DNA of 64,000 nt from Thiogranum sp963752745 (GCA_963752745.1 CAVWAK010000040.1:45400-109399), one strand, 5' to 3'; counted from the first letter of the stretch, positions 1 to 8,011 are shown. Notes: generated by a model from the sequence alone, not told the origin. Made by a program: numbers and translations.

Positions 1-24
1 TCCGGGTGACCGGAAGGAGACACA

Positions 25-1395
25 ATGAGCGCTTGTCGCTATCGAATTCTGGTGGTTGACGATGATCCGGCCCTGCTGCGGTTATTGTCCATGCGGTTGT
101 CCGCTGTCGGCTACGAAGTGGCCGCTGTTGAAAGCGGAGAAAAGGCGATTGCCCAGATCCCGACCTTCCAACCTCACTTGGTAATCACGGACTTACGTAT
201 GGATGGTATGGATGGCATGGCGCTGTTCGACCAGATACACCAGCGTAGTTCAGCACTGCCGGTGATTATTCTTACCGCGCACGGATCAATTCCGGAGGCG
301 GTTGATGCAACCAGTCGGGGTGTGTTTGGGTACCTGACCAAGCCGTTTGACAGCAAGGATCTTCTGGATCAGGTGACCCGCGCATTACGCGTCACCGGTG
401 AGACGCACGAGCGCTCTGAAGAAGAGCAAGTCGCAAAATGGCGTCAGGGCATTGTGACCCGCAGTCCGCTGATGGAAGATCTGCTTGGTCAGGCCCGCCT
501 GGTGGCAGCCAGTGAAGCCAGTGTATTCATTCATGGGCAGAGTGGCACGGGTAAGGAAGTGCTGGCTCGCGCGATACATATGGCCAGTCCAAGGGCTGAT
601 GGCGAGTTTGTAGCAGTGAACTGCAGTGCGATTCCCGAGTCCCTGTTCGAGTCCGAATTTTTTGGTCATATGAAGGGTTCCTTTACCGGCGCCACACGTG
701 ACCACAAGGGGCTATTCCAGGCTGCCCAGGGTGGTACGCTGTTCCTGGACGAGATTGGTGATATGCCGATTAGTTTCCAGGTGAAACTGCTGCGTGCTAT
801 CCAGGAGCGTAGCGTGCGGTCGGTCGGGGCAACCCGCGCACTACCGGTGGATGTGAGAATCATCTCTGCTACCCACCGCGATCTGGACGAATTGCGTAAC
901 AGCGGAACCTTCCGTGAAGACTTGTATTACAGGCTGAACGTCGTTGCTCTTGATATTCCATCTTTGGCGGAACGCCGCGAGGATATTCCACTGCTGGCCA
1001 ATCATTTCCTTTCGACCCTGGAAGATGCGGCCAGAAAAAAGGTTACGGGTTTCTCACCGGAATCCATGGAGGTGCTGTTATCCGCGCCCTGGCCGGGTAA
1101 TGTGCGTCAGCTGTTCAATATTGTTGAGCAGTCGGTAGCGTTTACCACTACCTCGCTGATACCGGTCAGTCTGGTTCAGCGCGCCTTGCGTGACGAAGTT
1201 GATGTTGCCATGCCGGCTTTTGCGGATGCCCGTTCGCGTTTCGAGCGGGAATATCTGACCCAGCTATTGCAGATCACCAATGGTAATGTCAGTCAGGCGG
1301 CGCGCATTGCCAAACGTAATCGCACTGAGTTCTACAAGCTGTTACATAAGCATCATCTGAACCCGTCACAGTTCAAGGCAGCACGCGCCTCCTAG
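25..1395 (+). CDS. glrR: Sigma-54 dependent response regulator GlrR (QseF)
   Basis: A 456-residue NtrC-class response regulator that activates sigma-54 promoters after phosphorylation by a membrane kinase (GlrK in enterobacteria). Residues about 7-120 are a receiver domain with the acidic pair DDD and phospho-acceptor Asp in ITDLRMDG. An AAA+ domain follows, with Walker A GQSGTGKE, the sigma-54 contact loop written GSFTGA instead of GAFTGA, Walker B GGTLFLDEIGD and arginine finger region FREDLYYRLN. The C-terminal Fis-type helix-turn-helix contains RNRTEFYKLL, highly characteristic of GlrR/YfhA. GGAAGGAG precedes the ATG. The first nine bases end in TGA and are probably the tail of an upstream gene, plausibly the cognate kinase, which lies outside the window. 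The Ala to Ser change in the contact loop is unusual but conservative. Confidence 0.93.
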   Translation: MSACRYRILVVDDDPALLRLLSMRLSAVGYEVAAVESGEKAIAQIPTFQPHLVITDLRMDGMDGMALFDQIHQRSSALPVIILTAHGSIPEAVDATSRGVFGYLTKPFDSKDLLDQVTRALRVTGETHERSEEEQVAKWRQGIVTRSPLMEDLLGQARLVAASEASVFIHGQSGTGKEVLARAIHMASPRADGEFVAVNCSAIPESLFESEFFGHMKGSFTGATRDHKGLFQAAQGGTLFLDEIGDMPISFQVKLLRAIQERSVRSVGATRALPVDVRIISATHRDLDELRNSGTFREDLYYRLNVVALDIPSLAERREDIPLLANHFLSTLEDAARKKVTGFSPESMEVLLSAPWPGNVRQLFNIVEQSVAFTTTSLIPVSLVQRALRDEVDVAMPAFADARSRFEREYLTQLLQITNGNVSQAARIAKRNRTEFYKLLHKHHLNPSQFKAARAS

Positions 1396-1400
1396 GGCGG

Positions 1401-1418
1401 TGTCGTCGATAGGCGACA
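1401..1418. promoter_or_regulatory. Putative GlrR binding site (TGTC-N10-GACA)
   Basis: TGTCGTCGATAGGCGACA matches the TGTC-N10-GACA site known for enterobacterial GlrR and lies immediately after the glrR stop codon. It is about 150 bp upstream of the -24/-12 promoter at 1568-1583, a normal distance for an enhancer-type activator site. The CGACA/TGTCG arms could also form a hairpin, but no U-tract follows, so a terminator role is less likely. Confidence 0.65.
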
Positions 1419-1459
1419 CTAATTTGCCGGTAATGGCTGCAAATTCGGTGAGTCTCCTT

Positions 1460-1489
1460 AAATAGTGTTGCTATTTGGCAACACTATTT
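1460..1489. promoter_or_regulatory. 12-bp perfect inverted repeat, possible second GlrR site
   Basis: The arms AAATAGTGTTGC (1460-1471) and GCAACACTATTT (1478-1489) are perfectly complementary around the 6-nt spacer TATTTG. Inside it, TGTT-N10-AACA (1466-1483) keeps the spacing of the GlrR consensus with two symmetrical substitutions. It lies about 80-100 bp upstream of the sigma-54 promoter. No T-run follows, which argues for an activator site rather than a terminator. Confidence 0.5.
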
Positions 1490-1567
1490 GAGGTTTCAAC
1501 ACTTGTCTGTCCAGCGTTTTCCGGATTAGCCCTGAATTTTATTGTTCTTCTGAACACATTGGATGGG

Positions 1568-1583
1568 TGGCACAACGATTGCT
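1568..1583 (+). promoter_or_regulatory. Sigma-54 (-24/-12) promoter of the EF-hand gene
   Basis: TGGCACAACGATTGCT is an exact match to the sigma-54 consensus TGGCAC-N5-TTGCW, with the invariant GG and GC at correct spacing. Predicted transcription would start near 1594, about 23 nt upstream of the EF-hand gene's ATG at 1617. The sigma-54 activator GlrR is encoded directly upstream. Confidence 0.75.
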
Positions 1584-1616
1584 GTTGTCAGTTCCAAAAA
1601 AATCAGGCGGACATGT

Positions 1617-1874
1617 ATGAATCGTTGGGCAGCCATTTTATTACCGGTGCTGAACTGTGCGCCGCTTTTGGCGGCGGATGTGGTTACTGCGAGATCTGGC
1701 GAGCCAGTGGATTTCATATATATAGACAGCGACCATAACGGCTATGTAAGTCGTGTTGAGGCACGCTCAGTATCAGCGGTAGAGAACCAGTTTGATTTGG
1801 CAGATACCAACCGGGATGGGTTGCTGGACAGGGAAGAATATGTCGGAATTGGTAATGCGCGGGTGTCTCGTTGA
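1617..1874 (+). CDS. Small secreted EF-hand calcium-binding protein
   Basis: An 85-residue protein starting at MNRWAAILL. Residues 1 to about 21 form a signal peptide ending near LLAA. Two EF-hand loops follow: DSDHNGYVSRVE and DTNRDGLLDREE, each with Asp/Asn at positions 1, 3 and 5, Gly at 6 and Glu at 12. It is therefore probably a periplasmic or surface Ca2+-binding protein. An upstream in-frame ATG (1563) is rejected because it lies in front of the sigma-54 promoter and lacks a signal peptide. Its position behind glrR and a consensus sigma-54 promoter suggests it is a GlrR target. Function is otherwise unknown. Confidence 0.75.
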   Translation: MNRWAAILLPVLNCAPLLAADVVTARSGEPVDFIYIDSDHNGYVSRVEARSVSAVENQFDLADTNRDGLLDREEYVGIGNARVSR

Positions 1875-2032
1875 ACTTGTTCTCCGCATTGGTACATGGT
1901 GTTTTTATCTTGCGCGCCTTTTGTGCAGACCTGTGTTTACATCAAACACTGGATGCAAACCAGCGCCTGCAACGGTAAGCTTGGCAGCCGGGAATTAATG
2001 GAAGTCCGTGTTGTCCGTAAACGGGGGATGGA

Positions 2033-2443
2033 TTGTCACAGTTTTTTTGGCCGGTTCGTGTTTATTACGAAGATACGGACAGTGGCGGCGTAGTGTATTA
2101 CGCCAACTATCTAAAATTCATGGAACGAGCGCGCACCGAGTATTTGCGCTCCCTGGGTTTTGAACAGGATCGTCTGCGCATGGAGCAGGGTATACTGTTT
2201 GCGGTGCACTCACTGCAGGTGAATTACCGTCAGCCCGCCCGTTTTAACGATACCCTGGATATCAGCGCTGAAATTAGTAATATCCGGCGTACCAGCCTGA
2301 CATTTACTCAACGTGTCCTTCAACACGACGCGGGTGACCTTTTGTGTGAAGGTGAGGTGCGTATAGCCTGTGTTGAAGATGGCTCGTTCAAACCTACGCC
2401 CATCCCTGAAACTATTCGTTCGGAGCTTTTGAATGCAAGCTGA
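2033..2443 (+). CDS. ybgC: Acyl-CoA thioesterase YbgC (Tol-Pal cluster)
   Basis: A 136-residue hot-dog fold thioesterase of the 4-hydroxybenzoyl-CoA thioesterase type. The motif YYEDTDSGGVVYYANYLKFMERART is shortened here to its key parts: EDTDSGG carries the catalytic Asp, and YYANYL is typical of the family. The start is TTG with GGGGG shortly upstream; no in-frame ATG precedes the conserved sequence. It overlaps tolQ by 11 bp and is the usual first gene of the Tol-Pal operon. In enterobacteria YbgC acts on acyl-CoAs at the inner membrane and has been linked to phospholipid metabolism. Confidence 0.93.
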   Translation: MSQFFWPVRVYYEDTDSGGVVYYANYLKFMERARTEYLRSLGFEQDRLRMEQGILFAVHSLQVNYRQPARFNDTLDISAEISNIRRTSLTFTQRVLQHDAGDLLCEGEVRIACVEDGSFKPTPIPETIRSELLNAS

Positions 2444-3107
2444 TCTGTCTTTCTTCAGCCTGATTACCGGTGCAAGTGTCGTTGTGCAGCTGGTTATGGT
2501 GCTGCTACTGAGCGTCTCGGTGATGTCCTGGACCATGATTTTTCGCAAACGCGGGGCGCTCATGGAGGCTAGCAGCAGTGCCGAGCAGTTCGAGGACCGT
2601 TTCTGGTCGGGTGGCGAGCTTGCAACACTCTACCAGCAGTTATCCCCGCGGGCCAATGAGCTGACTGGTCTGGCGAATATCTTCGTATCGGGTTTCAAGG
2701 AGTTCACGCGGTTACGCCAGCATGCAGGCGGTGACCCGATGGCCATGGTGGCCGGTGCGCAGCGCTGTATGCGGGTCTCCCTGTCGCGCGAAATCGACGA
2801 GTTGGAAGTGCACTTGTCATTTCTTGCCACGGTAGGTTCTACCAGTCCCTACGTGGGCCTGTTTGGTACCGTGTGGGGTATTATGAATGCCTTCCGCGGC
2901 CTGGGTAACGTGCATCAGGCAACGCTGGCAATGGTAGCGCCGGGTATCGCCGAGGCGTTGATTGCGACTGCCATGGGCCTGTTTGCCGCGATACCGGCGG
3001 TAATTGCCTACAACCGTTATTCCAATGATGTCGAGCGGCTGGAAAATCGCTACGACAACTTCCTGGAAGAATTTACCAGCATACTGCAAAGGCAGGCACA
3101 TGATTGA
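2433..3107 (+). CDS. tolQ: Tol-Pal system inner-membrane protein TolQ
   Basis: A 224-residue MotA/TolQ/ExbB proton-channel family protein that forms the inner-membrane motor with TolR and energises TolA. There is an N-terminal membrane segment around residues 12-32 and two further segments in the C-terminal half, with the conserved stretch YVGLFGTVWGIMNAF and the channel helix GIAEALIATAMGLFAAIPAVIAYN. The length matches the family. It begins inside the end of ybgC, indicating translational coupling, and lies 33 bp before tolR. Confidence 0.96.
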   Translation: MQADLSFFSLITGASVVVQLVMVLLLSVSVMSWTMIFRKRGALMEASSSAEQFEDRFWSGGELATLYQQLSPRANELTGLANIFVSGFKEFTRLRQHAGGDPMAMVAGAQRCMRVSLSREIDELEVHLSFLATVGSTSPYVGLFGTVWGIMNAFRGLGNVHQATLAMVAPGIAEALIATAMGLFAAIPAVIAYNRYSNDVERLENRYDNFLEEFTSILQRQAHD

Positions 3108-3140
3108 TTGCTGCATCATGAGTGAGGTCGGCTAAGCGGT

Positions 3141-3572
3141 ATGGCCAGGCAGCGTGTCAAAAAGCGGCCCATGTCCGAGATCAACGTCGTGCCTTATATC
3201 GACGTCATGCTGGTCATGCTGGTCATTTTTATGATTACTGCACCCCTGTTGAATCAGGGCGTGGATGTTGAGCTGCCTCAGGCAGATGCCGAGCCGATGG
3301 ACGAGCAACAGCAGGATCCGCTGGTGCTCACGGTAGATGCCGAGGGGCAGTATTTTCTCAACATAGGCGGTGACCCTGAAACAGCGATAGATGCAGAGAC
3401 GCTTGTTTCGCGCGCTGCTGCGGTATTACGCCAGCGTCCGAAAGTTTCCGTGCTGGTGCGAGGTGATTCCCGTGTTGACTATGGTGAGGTGGTTGCTGCC
3501 ATGTCATTGTTGCAGCAAGCGGGTGCTGTCAAGGTTGGTCTGGTGACCGAGCCTGGCGGGGAGGATGGTTAG
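3141..3572 (+). CDS. tolR: Tol-Pal system protein TolR
   Basis: A 143-residue ExbD/TolR family protein with one N-terminal transmembrane helix. The sequence NVVPYIDVMLVMLVIFMI contains the conserved proton-path Asp (YIDVMLV). The rest is a periplasmic domain that binds peptidoglycan in homologues. It sits between tolQ and tolA as usual and is part of the motor complex that drives outer-membrane constriction at division. Confidence 0.95.
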   Translation: MARQRVKKRPMSEINVVPYIDVMLVMLVIFMITAPLLNQGVDVELPQADAEPMDEQQQDPLVLTVDAEGQYFLNIGGDPETAIDAETLVSRAAAVLRQRPKVSVLVRGDSRVDYGEVVAAMSLLQQAGAVKVGLVTEPGGEDG

Positions 3573-3581
3573 ATTCGCGAG

Positions 3582-4478
3582 TTGTTGCGACTGTTGCGAG
3601 AGCGTCCGCGTCCGTTTGTTTATGCTGTACTGGTACATGCAGCATTACTGGCGGTGTTGATGTTCAGTCTCGACTGGGAGTCCATCCACCCGACCAAGTC
3701 GAGTAAACCGGCGCCGGTACAGGCTGTGGTCATCGATGGCGCGAAGCTTGATGCCGAGGTAAAGCGCAAGCACGAGCTGGAAGCGCAGAAAGTGAGTGAT
3801 GCCGAAGCAAAGCGCAAGCGTATCGAGGCAGAGAAGACCAGGGCTGTAGAAGAGAAGCAAAAGGCTGAAGCAAAGAAGAAAGCAGAAGCCAAAAAGCAGG
3901 TCGAGGCCAAAAAGAAAGCCGAAGCAGAAAAGCAGCGTAAGGCAGAAGAGAAGAAAAAAGCAGCAGCCAAAAAACAGGCTGAGGCCAAAAAGAAAGCCGA
4001 GGCAGAAAAGCAGCGTAAGGCAGAAGAGAAGAAAAAAGCAGAAGCCAGAAAACAGGCTGAGGCCAAAAAGAAAGCCGAGGCAGAAAAGCAGCGTAAGGCA
4101 AAGGAAGAGGCCCAGCGCAAGGTGGCAGAGAAGGAAATGCAGGACCGGCTGGCAGCAGAGCAGGAGAGCCTTGCAACGCAGCGCCGTTCAGCCATGCAGC
4201 GTATGATTGACGAATACGTGCTGTATATTCAGGAGAAGGTGCAGCGTAGCTGGATACGGCCACCAAGCAGCGGTGGCGAGTTATCCTGTACCGTTGAAGT
4301 TCGCCTGATACCGAGTGGCGAGGTCATCGACGCACAGATTGTGCGTAGCAGCGGTAATGCTGCTTTTGACCGCTCGGTAGAATCAGCCGTATTCAAGGCG
4401 TCACCGCTACCGGTGCCGCCAGACCCCGATGTTATGGAACAGTTCCGTACACTGAGATTTGAGTTCAAACCTGAATGA
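3582..4478 (+). CDS. tolA: Tol-Pal system protein TolA
   Basis: A 298-residue protein with an N-terminal transmembrane helix (about residues 14-32), then a long Lys/Ala/Glu-rich helical domain (about 60-200) and a C-terminal TonB-like domain (about 205-298) ending in LRFEFKPE. It spans the periplasm and transmits TolQR energy to Pal/TolB. It is shorter than the E. coli protein (421 residues), mainly in the helical arm, which here includes tandem repeats. The start is TTG at 3582, 9 bp after tolR; a second TTG follows at 3585, so the exact start is uncertain. It overlaps tolB by 4 bp. Confidence 0.93.
   Translation: MLRLLRERPRPFVYAVLVHAALLAVLMFSLDWESIHPTKSSKPAPVQAVVIDGAKLDAEVKRKHELEAQKVSDAEAKRKRIEAEKTRAVEEKQKAEAKKKAEAKKQVEAKKKAEAEKQRKAEEKKKAAAKKQAEAKKKAEAEKQRKAEEKKKAEARKQAEAKKKAEAEKQRKAKEEAQRKVAEKEMQDRLAAEQESLATQRRSAMQRMIDEYVLYIQEKVQRSWIRPPSSGGELSCTVEVRLIPSGEVIDAQIVRSSGNAAFDRSVESAVFKASPLPVPPDPDVMEQFRTLRFEFKPE
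3879..4100 (+). repeat. 78-bp tandem repeats in the TolA helical domain
   Basis: The motif GCAGAAAAGCAGCG recurs at 3924, 4002 and 4080, exactly 78 bp (26 codons) apart, and flanking bases match from unit to unit. The unit encodes a Lys/Glu/Ala-rich helix with the recurring pattern AEKQRKAEEKKKA. Three copies, the last partial. Copy number is expected to vary between strains. Confidence 0.85.
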
Positions 4479-5782
4479 ATATGAGATACATTTATAACAG
4501 TCTGCTGGGCGCTTTGCTGTACCTGCCATTGCTGGCACATGCGGCGCTGACTATTGAGATAACCCAGGGTGTTGACGGCGCCGTGCCGATTGCCGTTGTG
4601 CCATTTGGTATTGAGGGCAGCGGCGCTGCTCCGCCTCAGGATGTCGCAGCTATTGTTGCTGCTGACCTGGCACGCAGTGGTCGTTTTGCACCGGTGCCGG
4701 AACAAAATTTAATTTCCCGACCGGTAGAGATGGATCAGGTGAGATTTCCGGACTGGCGTACGCTGGGTGTGGAAAATCTTATCATCGGTAAGGTCGAGCC
4801 AGCAGGTGCCGGGCAATACCGCGTTCAGTTTCGCCTGTTCGATGTGTTTCGTGGCCGACAGATCACCGGTTACAGTCTGCCGGCTTCCGCTGACAAATTG
4901 CGCTATGTGGCTCACCGGATCAGCGATATCATCTACGAGGCTCTGACTGGCCAGCCGGGTGCATTTGCTACCAAAATTGCGTATGTGATTTCAGAAAAGC
5001 GTAATGCTAAAACGGTTTATAAGCTGGAGTTGGCTGACAGTGACGGTTACAACCCGAAAACGTTACTGAGTTCCGGGCAGCCGCTGATGTCACCCGGCTG
5101 GTCGCCCGATGCCCGCAAGCTGGCCTACGTCTCGTTTGAAAAACGCCGTGCGGGCGTGTTTGTGCAGGATGTCGCGACTGGCAAGCGTGAAGAGCTGGCT
5201 GCGTTTGCAGGAATCAACGGTGCGCCTGCCTGGTCGCCGGACGGGCGTAGTATGGCCGTGACCCTTTCCCGGGACGGTAATCCGGAAATTTACAGCATGC
5301 GCTTGTCGGACAAGAAGCTGAAACGGCTTACTTCCAGTGCTGCTATCGATACCGAGCCGGTCTGGACGCCGGATGGACGGAGTATTGTTTTCACATCGGA
5401 TCGCGGTGGTAGTCCGCAGCTGTATCGCATGCCGGCACAAGGCGGGCGTGCGCAGCGAGTAACATTTGAAGGCAGCTATAACGCCAGTGCTGATTTTTCT
5501 CCGGATGGAAAAACACTGGCCATGGTGCACGGTGAAGGCGGGCGCTACCAGATTGCCACGCTCGACCTGGACAGCGGTCTGTTGCGTGTGCTGAGTGATG
5601 GCCAGCTGGACGAGTCGCCAAGCTTTGCACCCAACGGCAGTATGATTATTTATGCCACGGAAGCCGGACACCGTGGTGTGTTGGCTGCCGTGTCGAGTGA
5701 CGGCCGGTTCCGTCAGCGTTTTAGCCTGCAGCAGGGTAATGTGCGTGAGCCCGTGTGGTCACCATTTGAAAAACGCAAGTAA
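4475..5782 (+). CDS. tolB: Tol-Pal system periplasmic protein TolB
   Basis: A 435-residue periplasmic protein. A signal peptide runs to about residue 23 (LPLLAHA). An N-terminal alpha/beta domain follows (about 24-160), then a six-bladed WD40-like beta-propeller with repeated SPDG/TPDG motifs such as WSPDGR, WTPDGR and FSPDGK. It binds Pal at the outer membrane and TolA. ATG overlaps the tolA stop (ATGA). A second ATG two codons downstream is an alternative start. Length is normal. Confidence 0.96.
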   Translation: MNMRYIYNSLLGALLYLPLLAHAALTIEITQGVDGAVPIAVVPFGIEGSGAAPPQDVAAIVAADLARSGRFAPVPEQNLISRPVEMDQVRFPDWRTLGVENLIIGKVEPAGAGQYRVQFRLFDVFRGRQITGYSLPASADKLRYVAHRISDIIYEALTGQPGAFATKIAYVISEKRNAKTVYKLELADSDGYNPKTLLSSGQPLMSPGWSPDARKLAYVSFEKRRAGVFVQDVATGKREELAAFAGINGAPAWSPDGRSMAVTLSRDGNPEIYSMRLSDKKLKRLTSSAAIDTEPVWTPDGRSIVFTSDRGGSPQLYRMPAQGGRAQRVTFEGSYNASADFSPDGKTLAMVHGEGGRYQIATLDLDSGLLRVLSDGQLDESPSFAPNGSMIIYATEAGHRGVLAAVSSDGRFRQRFSLQQGNVREPVWSPFEKRK

Positions 5783-5801
5783 ATAGCCAGGAGTAGCACT
5801 T

Positions 5802-5843
5802 ATGAACAGCATCATTTCTCAGTTAAAGGAGCAGATAGCATGA
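5802..5843 (+). CDS. 13-codon leader ORF coupled to pal
   Basis: ATG-AAC-AGC-ATC continues for 13 codons (MNSIISQLKEQIA) and stops with a TGA that overlaps the pal start as ATGA. It has its own good ribosome site AGGAG about 8 nt upstream, and its codons contain the AAGGAG used by pal. The arrangement is seen directly; translation of the peptide and a regulatory role in setting Pal level are inference. Confidence 0.4.
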   Translation: MNSIISQLKEQIA

Positions 5844-6376
5844 AACTCATTCACAGCGTAGCAGTGGCACTGGTTGTGGTCGCATTTGCCGGTTGTAGTT
5901 CAACAGGCGGTAACAAGGGCGACGATGTTGCTGTCGAGGATCACAGTGGCGCGGGTGGTGACGGTAGTGCGGTTGCTACCGGTGTCGGTAGTGGTTATGG
6001 CGACCTCTCTGTCGAGTCCCTGAATGACCCCAATAGCCCGCTGTCACAGCGCGTTATTTACTTCGAGTACGACAGTAGCGAAGTTGCGAGTCAGGATCGC
6101 CCGCTGGTAGAGGCGCACGCCGCATTTCTGGCAGCCAACCCGGAGATCAAGGTCGCTGTGGAAGGTCATGCCGACGAGCGTGGCGCACGTGAATACAATA
6201 TTGGCCTGGGCGAGCAGCGTTCCCAGTCGGTACGACGCATGATGGAATTCCAGGGTGTCTCGCCGACACAGATCAGTACCGTTAGTTTCGGCGAAGAAAA
6301 GCCGGCTGTGGAAGGCCATGATGAGTCTGCATGGAGCATGAACCGTCGTGTGGAATTGGTCTATGTGGGTTACTAG
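5840..6376 (+). CDS. pal: Peptidoglycan-associated lipoprotein Pal
   Basis: A 178-residue outer-membrane lipoprotein. The signal peptide ends in lipobox FAGC at about residue 19. A low-complexity Gly/Ser/Asp linker follows, then an OmpA-type peptidoglycan-binding domain with YFEYDSSEV, the core VEGHADERGAREYN and C-terminal NRRVELVY. It anchors the outer membrane to the cell wall and is the partner of TolA and TolB. AAGGAG lies about 9 nt before the ATG. The last codons overlap cpoB. Confidence 0.96.
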   Translation: MKLIHSVAVALVVVAFAGCSSTGGNKGDDVAVEDHSGAGGDGSAVATGVGSGYGDLSVESLNDPNSPLSQRVIYFEYDSSEVASQDRPLVEAHAAFLAANPEIKVAVEGHADERGAREYNIGLGEQRSQSVRRMMEFQGVSPTQISTVSFGEEKPAVEGHDESAWSMNRRVELVYVGY

Positions 6377-7160
6377 GGGAGCCGCAACAGTTATCTTGCT
6401 GGCGCTGTCGGCGGAACTGCCGGCAGCCAGCAATGCTGATCTCGAAGCGCGGATTCAGCAGCTCGAGCGCAAGCTGGATAGCCGCAGCCTGGTAAATATG
6501 CACGAGCAAGTCACCGCCCTGCAGCGCGAAGTTCAGCAGTTGCGCGGCGATATCGAGGTGCAGACACATACACTGGAAAGCCTGCAAAAGCGCCAGCGCG
6601 ATCTTTATCTGGATATTGATCGTCGCTTGCACCGTATAGAAGCTGGAGGTGTGGAAACGCAGTCCCAGTTGCCGGGCGCAGCTGGAGTATCGGGTGTGCC
6701 TGCTACTGGGGCAGCTGCTGTTCCAGCTGCGAAGGTTGCCGAGACAAAAAAGGCGGCAGCGACGCTCAACCCTGCAGAGCAGCGCAAGGCCTATGACCAG
6801 GCGCTGGAGTTGCTGAAAGAAGGTCGCTACACCGACGCGTCCAGCGCTTTCCAGGCGTTTTTGAAGACCTACCCGGGCAGCAGCTATGCTGATAACGCCC
6901 AGTACTGGCTTGGAGAAGTGTATTACGTGACGCGCAAGTTCAAGCCGGCATTAATCGAGTTTGAAAAGGTGTTAACGCAATATCCTGCCAGTACCAAGGC
7001 CGGTGACGCCAGGTTGAAAATGGGATATATCTACTACGAACAAAATAGCTGGGCGGAAGCGCGTGAAATATTGGGGAAGGTTGTAAAGGATTCTCCGGGC
7101 AGCACCAGCGCACGGCTGGCGCAGGAGCGCATTGACCGTATGCAGAAGGAAGGGCACTAG
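6363..7160 (+). CDS. cpoB: Cell division coordinator CpoB (YbgF)
   Basis: About 265 residues. A signal peptide (cleavage near PAASNA), a coiled-coil segment (about 25-85; LEARIQQLERKLDSR and similar heptads), an Ala/Pro-rich linker and a C-terminal TPR domain with three repeats (YDQALELLKEGRYTDASS..., SYADNAQYWLGEVYY...). In E. coli CpoB couples Tol-Pal to PBP1B during constriction. I chose ATG 6363, which starts directly at the signal peptide and overlaps the pal end by 14 bp; GTG 6348 would add five residues. Confidence 0.92.
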   Translation: MWVTRGAATVILLALSAELPAASNADLEARIQQLERKLDSRSLVNMHEQVTALQREVQQLRGDIEVQTHTLESLQKRQRDLYLDIDRRLHRIEAGGVETQSQLPGAAGVSGVPATGAAAVPAAKVAETKKAAATLNPAEQRKAYDQALELLKEGRYTDASSAFQAFLKTYPGSSYADNAQYWLGEVYYVTRKFKPALIEFEKVLTQYPASTKAGDARLKMGYIYYEQNSWAEAREILGKVVKDSPGSTSARLAQERIDRMQKEGH

Positions 7161-7339
7161 CAGGCTGTTAAAACCGCTCTCGCGGCAAGATCTGACGTTA
7201 TCACGCTAAGGGTGAGTTGGTCGGCAAGCGTTTCCGGGGCTGCCGGCCAATTTATGCGTAGCCCATCTGCTGTGAGCGGCATCAATTCCCCATTCGTCTG
7301 AGTGACACTCAGCGTCAGCCGGGTGCTAACATACGCCTT

Positions 7340-8011
7340 ATGAACACGGTTATACATCAGGCCACGGTGCCAGAGCGCCTGCGAATCACCGAGACATTTC
7401 TCTCCCTGCAAGGTGAATCCACCACTGTTGGGTTACCCACAGTTTTCGTGCGACTGACAGGTTGTCCGTTGCGTTGCCAGTACTGTGATACGGAATATGC
7501 TTTTCGCGGTGGCGAATACCTGGAGTTGCCTGTGCTGTTGAACAGGATCGCTTCCTACCAGGTGCGCCACGTCACTGTGACCGGTGGCGAGCCGCTCGCA
7601 CAACCGGCCTGCCTGCAATTTCTTGAACAGCTCTGTGATGCCGGTTATCTGGTGTCGCTAGAAACCAGCGGTGCGCTCGATGTCAGTCAGGTCGATGGGC
7701 GTGTTACCAAGGTGCTTGATCTCAAGACGCCTGGTTCGGACGAGGTCGAGCGTAACCGGTTTGAAAATCTCGATTACCTGGCGCCGCGTGACCAGGTCAA
7801 GTTTGTCATCTGCGACCGCATTGATTATGACTGGGCCTGTGGAGTGATAGACGAGTACCGCCTTCAGGGGCGCTGCGAATTGTTGTTTTCACCGAGTTAT
7901 CAGCAGCAGGACGCAGCCGAATTGGCTGAATGGATTCTGGGCGACCGCTTGCCGGTGCGTTTCCAGATGCAATTGCACAAGATCTTGTGGGGCAATGAGC
8001 CAGGACGTTGA
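7340..8011 (+). CDS. queE: 7-carboxy-7-deazaguanine synthase QueE
   Basis: A 223-residue radical SAM enzyme converting 6-carboxy-tetrahydropterin to 7-carboxy-7-deazaguanine for queuosine. The N-terminus has the family hallmark ETFLSLQGES, and the cluster-binding motif is CPLRCQYC (CxxxCxxC). VTVTGGEPLAQ is the SAM-binding GGE motif. It overlaps queC by 17 bp, forming a two-gene unit that follows the Tol-Pal operon, an order common in gammaproteobacteria. The 179-bp gap upstream (7161-7339) shows no convincing gene. Confidence 0.95.
   Translation: MNTVIHQATVPERLRITETFLSLQGESTTVGLPTVFVRLTGCPLRCQYCDTEYAFRGGEYLELPVLLNRIASYQVRHVTVTGGEPLAQPACLQFLEQLCDAGYLVSLETSGALDVSQVDGRVTKVLDLKTPGSDEVERNRFENLDYLAPRDQVKFVICDRIDYDWACGVIDEYRLQGRCELLFSPSYQQQDAAELAEWILGDRLPVRFQMQLHKILWGNEPGR

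Noticed and set aside
3620..4266. Long open frames antisense to tolA
   Set aside because: They mirror the repetitive Lys/Glu/Ala-coding repeats of tolA and show only low-complexity Ser/Ala/Phe or Pro-rich sequence without start signals.
7157..7411. 84-codon minus-strand frame between cpoB and queE
   Set aside because: It overlaps the queE start region, has no ribosome site or recognisable features, and probably is a chance frame.
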